From Demequina aestuarii (GTDB lineage Bacteria; Actinomycetota; Actinomycetes; Actinomycetales; Demequinaceae), in NCBI RefSeq assembly GCF_000975095.1, contig NZ_BBRD01000002.1:186001-250000 (forward strand): DNA of 64,000 bases. Reading direction: 5' to 3'. A model generated the notes under the pieces. It was not told the origin of the DNA. It saw only the letters and a list, made by a program, of their open reading frames with translations, and did not search any database. Below are positions 48,594 through 57,415 of this stretch, in pieces. A program made the translations under genes and the position numbers. Positions within the stretch are counted from its first letter, which is position 1, and each line of letters starts with the position of its first letter.

Positions 48594-49562
48594 ATGGAAC
48601 CTGGGAGCGCCCCCACCCGCGTGGAGTGGACAGATGGGCAGTGGCGCGACGATGTGCTGCCCGACTACGAGCAGGCCCCGCTCGGGCCCGCCACCCTCGT
48701 GCGCCGCATCGGCCTGCCCACCCGGACACGTGGCGTCGTGCTCCACGTCCACGGGTACAACGACTACTTCTTCACCACCCACGTCGCGGATGCGTTCACG
48801 CAGATGGGCCTCGCGTTCTACGCCGTGGACATGAGGCGCGCGGGCCGTTCGCTCTCGCCCGGGGACAAGCCTCACCACATCACCGACATCGCCGAGCTCG
48901 GCGAGGACATCACGGCAGCCTCGGCAGCGGCTCTGGCCGATGCGAGGGCTCGGACGGGTGAGGACCGCCTGCCCCTCGTCGTTCACGCCCATTCCACGGG
49001 AGGGCTCGCCGCGGCCATCTGGGCGTCCGACACTCCTCACCCCGATCTCGCGGCGCTGGTGCTGAACAGCCCCTTCTTCGGCCTGATGCTGCGACCGTGG
49101 GAGCGCTACGCGCTGGCCGCGACGCCGACCATCAGCCGACTGCATGCGGGCACGGTGCTCGCTCGGGTGCCATCGCCATACTCCGTGGCCCTGCGAGACA
49201 AGGGCGGCTGGATCTTCGATCCCCAGTGGAAGAAGCCGGGCGGAGAGCCTGCGACTGCGGGATGGCTGGCCGCGACCAGGGCCGCGCAGCGTCGTGTGGC
49301 GCGCGGTCTCGACATTCGCGTGCCGGTGCTCGTGGCCAGATCCGATTCGTCCGGCCCCGACCGCGACGACAATCCTCGCCACCAGAGCCAGGACGTGGTG
49401 GTCGACACCGCACTCATCGAGGCGTGGGCGCCGGGACTGGGGAGCGACGTCCGCGAGGCCGTAATCGAGGACGCGGTGCACGACCTCTCGCTCTCGGCCG
49501 AAGGTCCGCGACGCGCCTTCTTCGACGCGGTGGGCGACTTCGTGGATACAGTGCTGGAATGA
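48594..49562 (+). CDS. Alpha/beta hydrolase (monoacylglycerol-lipase-like)
   Basis: A 322-residue serine hydrolase. VVLHVHGYNDYFFTTHVAD gives the oxyanion region, and VVHAHSTGGLAAAIWA the nucleophile elbow (S134), with Ala replacing the first Gly of GxSxG. An Asp and a His near the C-terminus (EDAVHDLSLS) complete a plausible triad. It resembles S33/lysophospholipase enzymes. It overlaps the downstream glycerophosphodiester phosphodiesterase (ATGA), which suggests the two act in sequence on phospholipid or glyceride breakdown; this is inference. Confidence 0.88.
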   Translation: MEPGSAPTRVEWTDGQWRDDVLPDYEQAPLGPATLVRRIGLPTRTRGVVLHVHGYNDYFFTTHVADAFTQMGLAFYAVDMRRAGRSLSPGDKPHHITDIAELGEDITAASAAALADARARTGEDRLPLVVHAHSTGGLAAAIWASDTPHPDLAALVLNSPFFGLMLRPWERYALAATPTISRLHAGTVLARVPSPYSVALRDKGGWIFDPQWKKPGGEPATAGWLAATRAAQRRVARGLDIRVPVLVARSDSSGPDRDDNPRHQSQDVVVDTALIEAWAPGLGSDVREAVIEDAVHDLSLSAEGPRRAFFDAVGDFVDTVLE

Positions 49563-50329
49563 CGCCTCGACACCCGTACTTCGACAACGGCGGACGGCCG
49601 ATCGCGCTTGCGCACCGCGGCTTCTCCCTGGAGGGCCTCGAGAACTCCATGAAGGCGTTCCAGGCGGCGGTGGACCTCGGGTACGGATACCTCGAGACCG
49701 ATGCTCACGGCACGCGGGACGGCGTCGCAGTGGCGCTTCACGATGAGACCCTCGACCGCACCACGGATGCGACTGGCGTGGTGTCGGAGCGCGACTGGGA
49801 CTCGGTGAAGGCCGCACGCATCGGCGGCGTGGAGCCGGTGCCGCGCCTTGAGGACGTGCTGGCCACGTGGCCGGACGTCCGCGTCAACATCGACGTCAAG
49901 GGCGAGTCCGGCATCGGCCCCGTGGCGGAGGCCATCGAGCGCACCCGCTCGCACGACCGCGTGTGCGTGGGATCGTTCTCGGCGGACCGCCGCCGCGCGA
50001 CCCTCGCGCTGCTGTCGCGGCCGGTCGCGACCCCGGCGTCCGAACGCGAGGCCATCGCGTGGCTGCTCGGTACCTGGATCGGCGGCGACGCGCACGCGAG
50101 CCTGGGAGACGTCGACGCCTTGCAGATACCGTGGCGCAAGGGTCCGGTGCCGTTCCTCTTCAGGCGGCAGATCGAGGCTGCCCACGCCGCGGGTCGTGAG
50201 GTACACGTGTGGACGGTCAATCGTCGCGACCACATGGCGCACCTGCTCGACCTCGGCGTCGACGGCTTGGTCTCCGACCGCGCGGACATCCTCAAGGAGG
50301 TGCTGGTCGCGCGCGGCCAGTGGGCGTAG
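49559..50329 (+). CDS. Glycerophosphodiester phosphodiesterase
   Basis: A 256-residue TIM-barrel enzyme that splits glycerophosphodiesters to glycerol-3-phosphate and an alcohol. Catalytic and metal motifs: AHRGFSLEGLENSMKAF, YLETDAHGTRDGVAVALHDE (the E-x-D metal ligands and catalytic His) and C-terminal VHVWTVN. No signal peptide, so it is cytoplasmic. Coupled to the upstream hydrolase by a four-base overlap. Confidence 0.94.
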   Translation: MTPRHPYFDNGGRPIALAHRGFSLEGLENSMKAFQAAVDLGYGYLETDAHGTRDGVAVALHDETLDRTTDATGVVSERDWDSVKAARIGGVEPVPRLEDVLATWPDVRVNIDVKGESGIGPVAEAIERTRSHDRVCVGSFSADRRRATLALLSRPVATPASEREAIAWLLGTWIGGDAHASLGDVDALQIPWRKGPVPFLFRRQIEAAHAAGREVHVWTVNRRDHMAHLLDLGVDGLVSDRADILKEVLVARGQWA

Positions 50330-50341
50330 TGCCCGTTCCTC

Positions 50342-52837
50342 CTAGATGAACAGGGTGCTTCCCGACTCCTGAGACTCGCCCAGGAACGTCGCGACGCCGC
50401 CCAGCTCGACGCCGTCGATCAGGTCCGATGCCGCGATGCCCAGCAGGTCCATCGTCATGGTGCAGCCGATCAGCCGCGCGCCGCCGTCCTGGGCGGCCTG
50501 GATGAGCTCCTCCAGCGGCTGGACATCGTGACGCTTCATGACGCTCTTGATCATCGCGGTGCCCGCGCCCGCCATATGCATCTGCGACAGCGTGAGCTTG
50601 CTGGCGCCCCGCGGCATCATCACGCCGAACATCTTCTCCATGGCCTTCTTCTCCCTCCGCGGAGGGTCTTCTCGCCGCAGAGAGTTGAGGCCCCAGAACG
50701 TGAAGAACATCGACACGTCCTGGCCCATCGCGATCGCGCCATTGGCGATGATGAACGCCGCGATCAGCTTGTCCAGGTCGCCGGAGAAGACCACCATCGA
50801 CATCTTGTCGGGACCCTGCGCACGGGTCGTGACGGGCGCGAATCCGCCCTTGCGGAAGGTGGCCACATAGCCGGCGCCCTGGGGCTCCAGGTCGACCAGC
50901 GTGTGGCCATTCTTGGATGCCCAGGCCGGCCCGTCCAGCGCGAAGCCGGGGTCGGACACGGTGACGCGGATCTCGTCCCCCGCATCGGCCGCCTTCATGG
51001 CCGCCGCGAGGCGCATGATGGGGCCGGGGCACGCGAGCCCGGTGCAGTCCAGGTCGGTGCGCGCACCGGTCGCGGTGGCGACGGCCGATGCGACGCTCAC
51101 CTGCTCCGCGTAGTTCTCCATGGGCGGCTGCGCCTCATACGTGTCGCTCGTGCGGCCGTGCACGTGGGTGAAGGTGGTGGAGCCGCCGGAGAGGGTCGCG
51201 ACGTCGGCGAACCCGCTCTGCACGAGGATGCGGTGGGCGAGGTAGGAGCGGAATCCCACGGCGCAGTAGAGGCGGAGGGGGGTGGCGCGGTCCCAGTCGG
51301 CCATCGCCTCCCGGAACGTGGCCAGCGGCACCGACTCGGCGCCAGGGATGTGCCAGACGTCGTACTCCTCCGGGGTCCGGACATCGATGAGCCGGGCGCC
51401 TTCAGTGGTGGCGGGATAGTCCTCGGCATACCAGAGCGTGAGATCGCCCTTCAGCACGTTCGCCGCCACGAAGCCGGCCATGTTGATCGGGTCCTTCGCG
51501 GATCCGAACGGGGGCGCGTACGCGAGTTCCTGCTGCTCGAGGTCGTGCACGGTGAGCCCGGCGCGGATGGCCATGGCGAGCAGGTCGAGCCGCTTGTCGA
51601 CGCCGTCGAAGCCGCACGCCTGCGCGCCGAGGAGTCGGCCGTCGTCCGGGGAGAACAGCACCTTGAGGTGCATCATCGCGGTGCCGGGGTAGTAGCCGGC
51701 GTGGCCCGACGGGTGCACGTGCACCACACGGTGCTCGATGCCGGCGGCGTCGAGCTGGCGGCGGGTCGCACCCGTCCCGCCCGCGACCATGTCGAACACC
51801 TTGACGATGCTGGTGCCCTGCGTGGACAGATACTCGGTGTCGCGTCCGCAGATGTTCTCGGCCGCCACGCGCGCCTGCCGGTTCGCGGGCCCGGCGAGCG
51901 GGTTGAGGTGACTCCCGGGCAGCACGGGATGAGGAGTCTCGATCGCATCGCCCGCGGCCCAGATGTGGGGGTCGGAGGTGCGCATGTGGGTGTCGACTGC
52001 GATGCCGCCGTGAGTCCCCAGCTCCAGACCCGACTCGGCCGCGAGAGCGACGGCCGGACGTACACCTGCGGCCAGGATCACCAGGTCCGCCGCGATGGTG
52101 GTGCCCGAGTTGAGCTCGACGGAGACGCGATCCGTGCCGTCGGAGTCCGCGAGCGGGCGGAATGCGGCCGCTGCGGTCGACAGGTGCAGGCCGATGCCGC
52201 GTGCACGCAGGTGCTGCTCGACGGGTGCGGCGATGTCCGGATCGACCGGCGGCAGGATCTGGTCCGCGAGTTCGACCACGTCCACGTGGACGCCGCGATG
52301 ATGAAGATTCTCGGCCATCTCGAGGCCGATGTATCCGGCTCCCACGACCACTGCGGTGACGACGCCGCGCCGCCCGGCCTTCTGCTCCGCGAGCGAAGCA
52401 TCGAGCCGCGCCTTGATGCGATCCATGTCGCCGATGCGCCGCAGCACCTGGACCGACGGCAGGTCGATCCCCGGCAAGGGTGGGCGCACCGGCTCGGCTC
52501 CCATGCACAGCGCGAGGGCGTCGTAGCTCTCCGTGTACTCGCGGTCGGTGTCGACCTCGCGCACCGTGACGACGCGCGCGTCGCGATCGATGGCGACGAC
52601 CTCGGTGGCGATCCTCACGTCGATCGCGAGCGACTCGCGCAGGCTCTCGGGCGTCTGCAGCAGCAGCCTGGAGCGCTCGCTGATGACCTCGCCCACGTGA
52701 TACGGAAGCCCGCAGTTGGCGAACGACACGTGGTGCCCTCGCTCGAACACGACGATCTCGGCGGACTCGTCGAGGCGGCGCGCTCGCGCCGCAGTGGATG
52801 CTCCGGCGGCGACGCCGCCCACGACTACGAGCTTCAC
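50342..52837 (-). CDS. CoA-disulfide reductase-rhodanese-TusA-DsrE fusion protein
   Basis: An 831-residue four-domain sulfur protein. Residues 1-450: FAD/NAD(P) disulfide reductase (VVGGVAAGASTAARARRLDE; active Cys C42 in SFANCGLPYHVGE; VVGAGYIGLEMAENL). About 460-560: rhodanese with LIDVRTPEEYDVWHIPGA and the loop YCAVGFRS (C525). About 590-660: TusA with CTGLACPGPI (C603). About 670-831: DsrE/DsrF-like with LIGCTMTMD (C792). All four thiols are present, so sulfane sulfur could be relayed within one chain. The GTG at 52837 has a GGAGGT site that is part of a CsoR/CstR-like dyad. No cognate regulator is in the window. Confidence 0.93.
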   Translation of the reverse strand: MKLVVVGGVAAGASTAARARRLDESAEIVVFERGHHVSFANCGLPYHVGEVISERSRLLLQTPESLRESLAIDVRIATEVVAIDRDARVVTVREVDTDREYTESYDALALCMGAEPVRPPLPGIDLPSVQVLRRIGDMDRIKARLDASLAEQKAGRRGVVTAVVVGAGYIGLEMAENLHHRGVHVDVVELADQILPPVDPDIAAPVEQHLRARGIGLHLSTAAAAFRPLADSDGTDRVSVELNSGTTIAADLVILAAGVRPAVALAAESGLELGTHGGIAVDTHMRTSDPHIWAAGDAIETPHPVLPGSHLNPLAGPANRQARVAAENICGRDTEYLSTQGTSIVKVFDMVAGGTGATRRQLDAAGIEHRVVHVHPSGHAGYYPGTAMMHLKVLFSPDDGRLLGAQACGFDGVDKRLDLLAMAIRAGLTVHDLEQQELAYAPPFGSAKDPINMAGFVAANVLKGDLTLWYAEDYPATTEGARLIDVRTPEEYDVWHIPGAESVPLATFREAMADWDRATPLRLYCAVGFRSYLAHRILVQSGFADVATLSGGSTTFTHVHGRTSDTYEAQPPMENYAEQVSVASAVATATGARTDLDCTGLACPGPIMRLAAAMKAADAGDEIRVTVSDPGFALDGPAWASKNGHTLVDLEPQGAGYVATFRKGGFAPVTTRAQGPDKMSMVVFSGDLDKLIAAFIIANGAIAMGQDVSMFFTFWGLNSLRREDPPRREKKAMEKMFGVMMPRGASKLTLSQMHMAGAGTAMIKSVMKRHDVQPLEELIQAAQDGGARLIGCTMTMDLLGIAASDLIDGVELGGVATFLGESQESGSTLFI

Positions 52838-52840
52838 GGG

Positions 52841-52856
52841 ATACCTCCAGGGGTAT
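52841..52856. promoter_or_regulatory. CsoR/CstR-type operator overlapping the ribosome site
   Basis: On the minus strand ATACCCCTGGAGGTAT is a near-perfect dyad (7 of 8 pairs) of the ATACCC-n4-GGGTAT kind bound by CsoR-family copper or persulfide sensors. It contains the GGAGGT ribosome site of the fusion gene, so a bound repressor would block transcription start or elongation there. Confidence 0.65.
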
Positions 52857-53061
52857 TGGTGCTGTCTCGAACGTACGCTCGCGCCGTGGAGTCCGCCTGG
52901 GCCGAAGGTCACGCATCGGCGTGCGGTGCCTGGACGCGCATCGGCCCGTGCACCGCGCTCGGACCACCTGAGCCGCCCGAGTGCGAGCCCCGTCTGAGGG
53001 GGTCTTCGCGGCTCGGTTCGTCCGAGTCTCGTGTACGCCACACCACCCCGCACGCTCGTCT

Positions 53062-53076
53062 TTTGACCGTGTCAAA
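53062..53076. promoter_or_regulatory. FurA autoregulatory site candidate
   Basis: TTTGAC-CGT-GTCAAA is a perfect 6-3-6 dyad, 23 bases before the fur-type ATG. Actinobacterial FurA/CatR proteins repress their own furA-katA operons from such sites. Confidence 0.5.
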
Positions 53077-53098
53077 GAAAGCCGCTAGCGTCGTGTCC

Positions 53099-53557
53099 AT
53101 GCCCCTTGCCTCTCCGCTGGACCCCACCGCGATGCTGCGCGGCGCCGGTCTGCGTGTCACCGCCACTCGCGTGGCGGTCATCGAGGCACTGGAGCAGCTG
53201 CCCCATTCGGGAGTGGAGACGCTCGTGGCGCGCGTCGAGGCGGACCTGCCCACCACGTCGCGCCAGGCCGTCCACCACGTGCTCGGCGACCTGGCCGGCG
53301 CGGGGCTCGTCCGCCGCATCGAGCCGGCGGGACACCCCGGCCTGTATGAACTGCGCGTAGGCGACAACCATCACCACTTGGTGTGCCAGCGCTGCGGCAC
53401 CGTCGCCGACGTCGACTGCGTCACCGGCCATGCGCCCTGCCTGACGCCGAGCGAGACCAAGGGCTTCGACCTCGCTCAGGCCGAAGTCACCTTCTGGGGT
53501 GTGTGTGCCGACTGCTCGACCTCGCCCGCCGGTCTCGCTCCGGCCACCCACGCTTGA
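53099..53557 (+). CDS. furA: Fur-family peroxide regulator (FurA/CatR-like)
   Basis: A 152-residue metalloregulator. The N-terminal winged helix reads [20 protein letters not shown]. The metal-binding dimer domain has [17 protein letters not shown] with one CxxC and VCADC with the second, so the structural zinc site is complete. Adjacency to catalase, 40 bases downstream on the same strand, indicates a PerR-like peroxide sensor repressing katA. A GTG start at 53069 would overlap the putative operator and is less likely. Confidence 0.92.
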   Translation: MPLASPLDPTAMLRGAGLRVTATRVAVIEALEQLPHSGVETLVARVEADLPTTSRQAVHHVLGDLAGAGLVRRIEPAGHPGLYELRVGDNHHHLVCQRCGTVADVDCVTGHAPCLTPSETKGFDLAQAEVTFWGVCADCSTSPAGLAPATHA

Positions 53558-53597
53558 AGACCTGTACCCGTCCACCGTCAATCAAGGAGACAACGAC

Positions 53598-55109
53598 GTG
53601 ACTGAGAAGTTCACCACCACCAACGCAGGGGCGCCCGTCGCCTCCGACGAGCACTCGCAGACCGTGGGCCAGGACGGCCCCATCTCGCTCACCGACCACT
53701 ACCTGGTCGAGAAGCTCGCGCAGTTCAACCGCGAGCGTGTGCCGGAGCGGGTGGTCCACGCGAAGGGCGGCGGCGCCTACGGCACACTCACCGTCACCAA
53801 CGACGTGTCGCAGTACACCCGCGCCTCGCTCTTCCAGCCGGGCGCGACCACGGACATGCTCGCGCGGTTCAGCACCGTCGCCGGCGAACAGGGCTCGCCC
53901 GACACCTGGCGCGACCCCCGTGGCTTCGCCCTGAAGTTCTACACGGACGAGGGCAACTACGACCTCGTGGGCAACAACACCCCGGTGTTCTTCATCAAGG
54001 ACGGCATCAAGTTCCCGGACTTCATCCGTTCGCAGAAGCGCCTGCCGGGATCGCACCTGCGCGACAACGACATGCAGTGGGACTTCTGGACCCTGTCGCC
54101 CGAGTCCGCTCACCAGGTGACGTGGCTCATGGGCGACCGCGGGCTGCCGCGCTCGTGGCGCGAGATGAACGGCTACGGCTCGCACACGTACCAGTGGATC
54201 AACGCCGAGGGCGAGCGGTTCTGGGTCAAGTACCACTTCCACACCGAGCAGGGCGTGCACCACCTCACCGGGGACGAGGCCGCTCAGCTGGCCGGCTCGG
54301 ACGCCGACCACCACATCCGCGACCTATACACCCACATCGAGGACGGCGACTTCCCGCGCTGGAAGCTGAGCGTGCAGGTGATGCCGTACGAGGATGCCAA
54401 GACCTACCGCTTCAACCCGTTCGACCTGACCAAGGTGTGGCCGCACGGCGACTACCCGCTGATCGAGGTCGGGTCCATGGAGCTCAACCGGAACCCCGAG
54501 AACTACTTCGGCGAGATCGAGCAGGCGGCGTTCGCACCGTCCAACTTCGTCCCCGGCATCGGCCCGTCGCCTGACAAGATGCTCATCGCGCGCATCTTCT
54601 CGTACGCCGATGCGCAGCGCTACCGGGTGGGCACCAACCATGCGCAGCTGCCGGTGAATGCTCCGAGGAACGTGCACCAGGATGCTCACTCGTATTCGAA
54701 GGAGGGCTCGATGCGCTACTCGTTCTCCTCTGCTGACACTCCGGTGTACGCGCCCAACTCGCGCGGCGGCGCCCACGCCGACCCGGCCCGCGCGGCCGAG
54801 TCCGGCGGCTGGGAGTCCGACGGTGAGATGGTGCGCACGGCCGCGGCCCTGCACGCCGAGGACGACGACTTCGGTCAGGCAGGCACCATGTACCGCGACG
54901 TGTTCAACGACGAGGAGAAGGCCCGCTTCCTCGAGCAGATCACCGGTCACGTGGGCGCCGTGATGTCCGACGACATCCGCGAGCGTGCGATCCAGTACTG
55001 GACGAACGTGGATGAGGGCCTCGGCGCGCAGCTGCGTGCGAACCTCGCGGGCGACGCTCCCGTGGAGGCAGGCGAGCCCGGCACCAAGTGGGCTCCCGCC
55101 GACGTCTGA
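53598..55109 (+). CDS. katA: Monofunctional heme catalase
   Basis: A 503-residue small-subunit catalase splitting hydrogen peroxide. Catalytic His H54 in [12 protein letters not shown], Asn N127 in [12 protein letters not shown], and heme Tyr Y336 in [12 protein letters not shown] are present. The length and lack of a flavodoxin-like tail fit clade 3. GTG at 53598 with AAGGAGA. Second gene of the furA-katA operon, closed by a long hairpin. Confidence 0.96.
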   Translation: MTEKFTTTNAGAPVASDEHSQTVGQDGPISLTDHYLVEKLAQFNRERVPERVVHAKGGGAYGTLTVTNDVSQYTRASLFQPGATTDMLARFSTVAGEQGSPDTWRDPRGFALKFYTDEGNYDLVGNNTPVFFIKDGIKFPDFIRSQKRLPGSHLRDNDMQWDFWTLSPESAHQVTWLMGDRGLPRSWREMNGYGSHTYQWINAEGERFWVKYHFHTEQGVHHLTGDEAAQLAGSDADHHIRDLYTHIEDGDFPRWKLSVQVMPYEDAKTYRFNPFDLTKVWPHGDYPLIEVGSMELNRNPENYFGEIEQAAFAPSNFVPGIGPSPDKMLIARIFSYADAQRYRVGTNHAQLPVNAPRNVHQDAHSYSKEGSMRYSFSSADTPVYAPNSRGGAHADPARAAESGGWESDGEMVRTAAALHAEDDDFGQAGTMYRDVFNDEEKARFLEQITGHVGAVMSDDIRERAIQYWTNVDEGLGAQLRANLAGDAPVEAGEPGTKWAPADV

Positions 55110-55124
55110 CAGGCACGATCCTGT

Positions 55125-55187
55125 GACACGACAGCCGGGCCGCTCTGCCTCACGATGGTGTGCAGCGCGGCCCGGCTTCGTCGTGTC
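55125..55187 (+). terminator. Terminator after katA
   Basis: A compound stem: GACACGAC (55125-55132) pairs with GTCGTGTC (55180-55187), and AGCCGGGCCGC (55133-55143) with GCGGCCCGGCT (55167-55177), the two helices separated by a two-base bulge. The inner loop is 23 bases. Confidence 0.75.
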
Positions 55188-55373
55188 GACGGCAGCATCG
55201 CTGGACGAACGGCCGGTGCGCGGGGAACCTCTCGTGCACCCCGGAGCGTTCCCGTACAGTGGGCCACGCACATCGAAGGGCGAGTGGGGCGATCCCCGCC
55301 ACCGGTGTGCCACCGCCCTCCAGTACCCTGGACACCATGCCCGCGCGGCCGCGCGGTCGAGGAGGAGACGCAC

Positions 55374-56279
55374 ATGAACGCGGATAACCGCGCGAACCCC
55401 GGAACCGGGCCCAGTTCCAGCGCCTGGTCGGACGAGGCGTCAGGCGACGCCGCGCGCACGCCGACGCGCTCCTCGCTGCGCCCCATCACGAGCGAGCAGC
55501 CGGTCTCGGGCCAGCAGCCACGCTCGCCCTACGAGTCCCCGGCTGCCTCGCCGACGTCGGCTCAGCAGCCAGTGTCCAGCCAGCAGCCCACCTCGGCTCA
55601 GCAGCCCCTCTCGCGCCAGCATTCGGCAGGCGGCGTGTTCTCCCCGGTGAACGGTCCCGGCGCGGACGCTCCGGCGACCCGTGCCCCCTCCGCCCCGAGC
55701 AGCGCGCCCACCACGGGTCAGCACCCAGTGAGTGGCCAGCACCCCACCTCAGATGCTCACGCCACCACGACCGGCCACTCGTCCGCGTTCGCGGGCGCGG
55801 CGGCCGGCGTGGGCGCCTCCGCGTCGGCCGGATTCGGACGGTTCAAGGATTTCGCCGCGAGGGCCAAGGAGGATCTGACATCCGCTGACGACATCGCGGC
55901 CTCCGAGCGCAAGGGCGGCCCCCGCAAGGTTCGCGTGCTCGTCTCCCGCATCGATCCGTGGTCTGCGCTCAAGATCGGATTCCTGCTGTCGATCGCTCTC
56001 GGCATCATGATGGTGGTCGCCGTCTACGTGCTGTGGGGCGCGCTCGACAGCATGGGCTTCTTCACTCTCGCGAACGGGTGGGTGCTGGACCTCTTCACCG
56101 AGGACCAGGAGGTGGACCTGCTGCAGTTCTTCGCGCTCAACAAGTGGATGTCCGCCACCGTCCTGATGGCCGTGGTCAACGTGGTGCTGCTGACGGCGCT
56201 GTCGACGCTCAGCGCCTTCCTCTACAACACCATCTCCAAGGTGGTGGGCGGCATCTACGTCACCCTCACCGACGACTGA
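55374..56279 (+). CDS. DUF3566 family membrane protein (Rv0007-like)
   Basis: A 301-residue protein. Residues 1-150 are disordered, with repeated Gln-Gln-Pro-type units (VSGQQP, PTSAQQP, PVSSQQP). The C-terminal DUF3566 domain (about 185-301) includes RKVRVLVSRIDPWSALKIGF and two TM helices. GGAGGAG precedes the ATG at 55374. It lies between the katA block and tRNA-Ile; in Mycobacterium the same gene follows gyrA directly, so katA and other genes were inserted between. Function unknown, probably envelope-related. Confidence 0.9.
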   Translation: MNADNRANPGTGPSSSAWSDEASGDAARTPTRSSLRPITSEQPVSGQQPRSPYESPAASPTSAQQPVSSQQPTSAQQPLSRQHSAGGVFSPVNGPGADAPATRAPSAPSSAPTTGQHPVSGQHPTSDAHATTTGHSSAFAGAAAGVGASASAGFGRFKDFAARAKEDLTSADDIAASERKGGPRKVRVLVSRIDPWSALKIGFLLSIALGIMMVVAVYVLWGALDSMGFFTLANGWVLDLFTEDQEVDLLQFFALNKWMSATVLMAVVNVVLLTALSTLSAFLYNTISKVVGGIYVTLTDD

Positions 56280-56364
56280 CCCGAGCCCCGCGCGCCCGGC
56301 CGATGCCGGTTTGGTTGGCCGGATGCGCGTGGGGTATCGTAGGTCGCCGCGGCTGTGCCGCATC

Positions 56365-56438
56365 GGGCCCATAGCTCAGGCGGTTAGAGCGCTTCGCTGA
56401 TAACGAAGAGGTCGGAGGTTCAAGTCCTCCTGGGCCCA
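56365..56438 (+). tRNA. tRNA-Ile (GAU)
   Basis: A 74-base cloverleaf. Acceptor GGGCCCA/TGGGCCC, anticodon loop CTGATAA (anticodon GAT), T arm GGAGG-TTCAAGT-CCTCC, discriminator A. CCA is not encoded. Confidence 0.97.
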
Positions 56439-56451
56439 CCGAGGTGGACGT

Positions 56452-56565
56452 ATGAAGAGAATGGTCATCATCGCCGCAGTGATCGCAGCGGTCGCCGTCG
56501 CCTACGGGTCTCTCGCCCGTGACGCGCGGCGTGACATCTGGGAGGATGTCCACCACGAGTTCTGA
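56452..56565 (+). CDS. DLW-39 family small membrane protein
   Basis: A 37-residue gene squeezed between tRNA-Ile and tRNA-Ala. It begins MKRMVIIAAVIAAVAVAYGS (one hydrophobic helix) and ends with a charged segment containing DIWEDVHHEF. GAGGTGG precedes the ATG. Actinobacterial DLW-39 proteins have the same size, layout, D-(L/I)-W motif and position. Function unknown. Confidence 0.8.
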   Translation: MKRMVIIAAVIAAVAVAYGSLARDARRDIWEDVHHEF

Positions 56566-56583
56566 TCTTCACGGTCAGGGCAC

Positions 56584-56656
56584 GGGGCCTTAGCTCAATT
56601 GGTAGAGCGCCTGCTTTGCAAGCAGGAGGTCAGGGGTTCGATTCCCCTAGGCTCCA
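56584..56656 (+). tRNA. tRNA-Ala (UGC)
   Basis: A 73-base cloverleaf. Acceptor GGGGCCT/AGGCTCC with one G-U pair, anticodon loop TTTGCAA (anticodon TGC), T arm AGGGG-TTCGATT-CCCCT, discriminator A. CCA is not encoded. Confidence 0.97.
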
Positions 56657-56712
56657 CCATCGAAGGTTCGCCCCCGCTCGGGCACCCGGCCGATGCCGAG
56701 GATTCTGTGCAC

Positions 56713-57276
56713 ATGACACCCCCCATCCGCACCGCGACCGTCGCAGACGTCGACGCGGGGGCCCTGACCCTCGCCCGCGCCTTCGACCGCTACGCGTGGA
56801 CGCGGTGGGCGATTCCGGATGAGGACTACGCGGCGCGTCTGGTCGAGATGCAGCGCCTCTACCTGGGGCACGCCCTTCAGCACGGCCGCGTCTTGGTGGA
56901 GCAGCACGTGCGTGCCGTGGCCGCGGTCCTCCCGCCCGACGCACCACCTCCCGCGCCGTCCACCCAGGACCGCATCGGCGCTCTGCACGGGGACCGGCTC
57001 GGCGCTCTCGCCGCCATCGCACTCCCGAACCCACCCGAGCGGGCATGGCTCCTCGCCACCGTGGGCGTGGCTCCGGCGCATCAGGGGGCCGGACTGGGAA
57101 CCGCGCTCGTCGAGGCGGGCCTGCGCGTGGTCGACGAGCGGGGCGCGTCGATCGCCCTCGAGACCTCGGATGAGCGCAACGTCCGGCTCTACGAGCGCTG
57201 CGGGTTCGCCGTGGTCGCGACGACGAAGGTTCCCGGCGGCCCCGTGGTGCATTCGATGGTCCGCAGCCGCCGCTGA
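56713..57276 (+). CDS. GNAT family N-acetyltransferase
   Basis: A 187-residue acetyltransferase. The acetyl-CoA site is in VGVAPAHQGAGLGTALVEAG (the Q-G-x-G-x-G/A pattern), followed by ALETSDERNVRLYERCGF, the usual motif B. It resembles the puromycin-acetyltransferase-like group; the substrate is unknown. Likely a single gene; GTG at 56707 is an alternative start. Confidence 0.87.
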   Translation: MTPPIRTATVADVDAGALTLARAFDRYAWTRWAIPDEDYAARLVEMQRLYLGHALQHGRVLVEQHVRAVAAVLPPDAPPPAPSTQDRIGALHGDRLGALAAIALPNPPERAWLLATVGVAPAHQGAGLGTALVEAGLRVVDERGASIALETSDERNVRLYERCGFAVVATTKVPGGPVVHSMVRSRR

Positions 57277-57415
57277 CTCTCGCCGCCGGATGCGCGGAGT
57301 GATGTTGCCCACTCGGCCTGTGGTCCCGTCCCCCGTGCGTGTGATACTCGACAAATCGGGACCTTCCGGACGTCGTCGGCGTGTGCGTGCGTCTCGCTCG
57401 CAGTCAGGGGCCGCC

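Noticed and set aside
50528..53557. A 1009-codon plus-strand frame covering the sulfur fusion gene and running into furA
   Set aside because: Only its last 152 codons are a real gene (furA). The rest is antisense to the four-domain fusion protein and crosses its promoter.
55500..55760. Tandem DNA repeat encoding Gln-Gln-Pro units in the DUF3566 gene
   Set aside because: The units vary in sequence and length and fit a disordered protein tail; not a separate DNA element.
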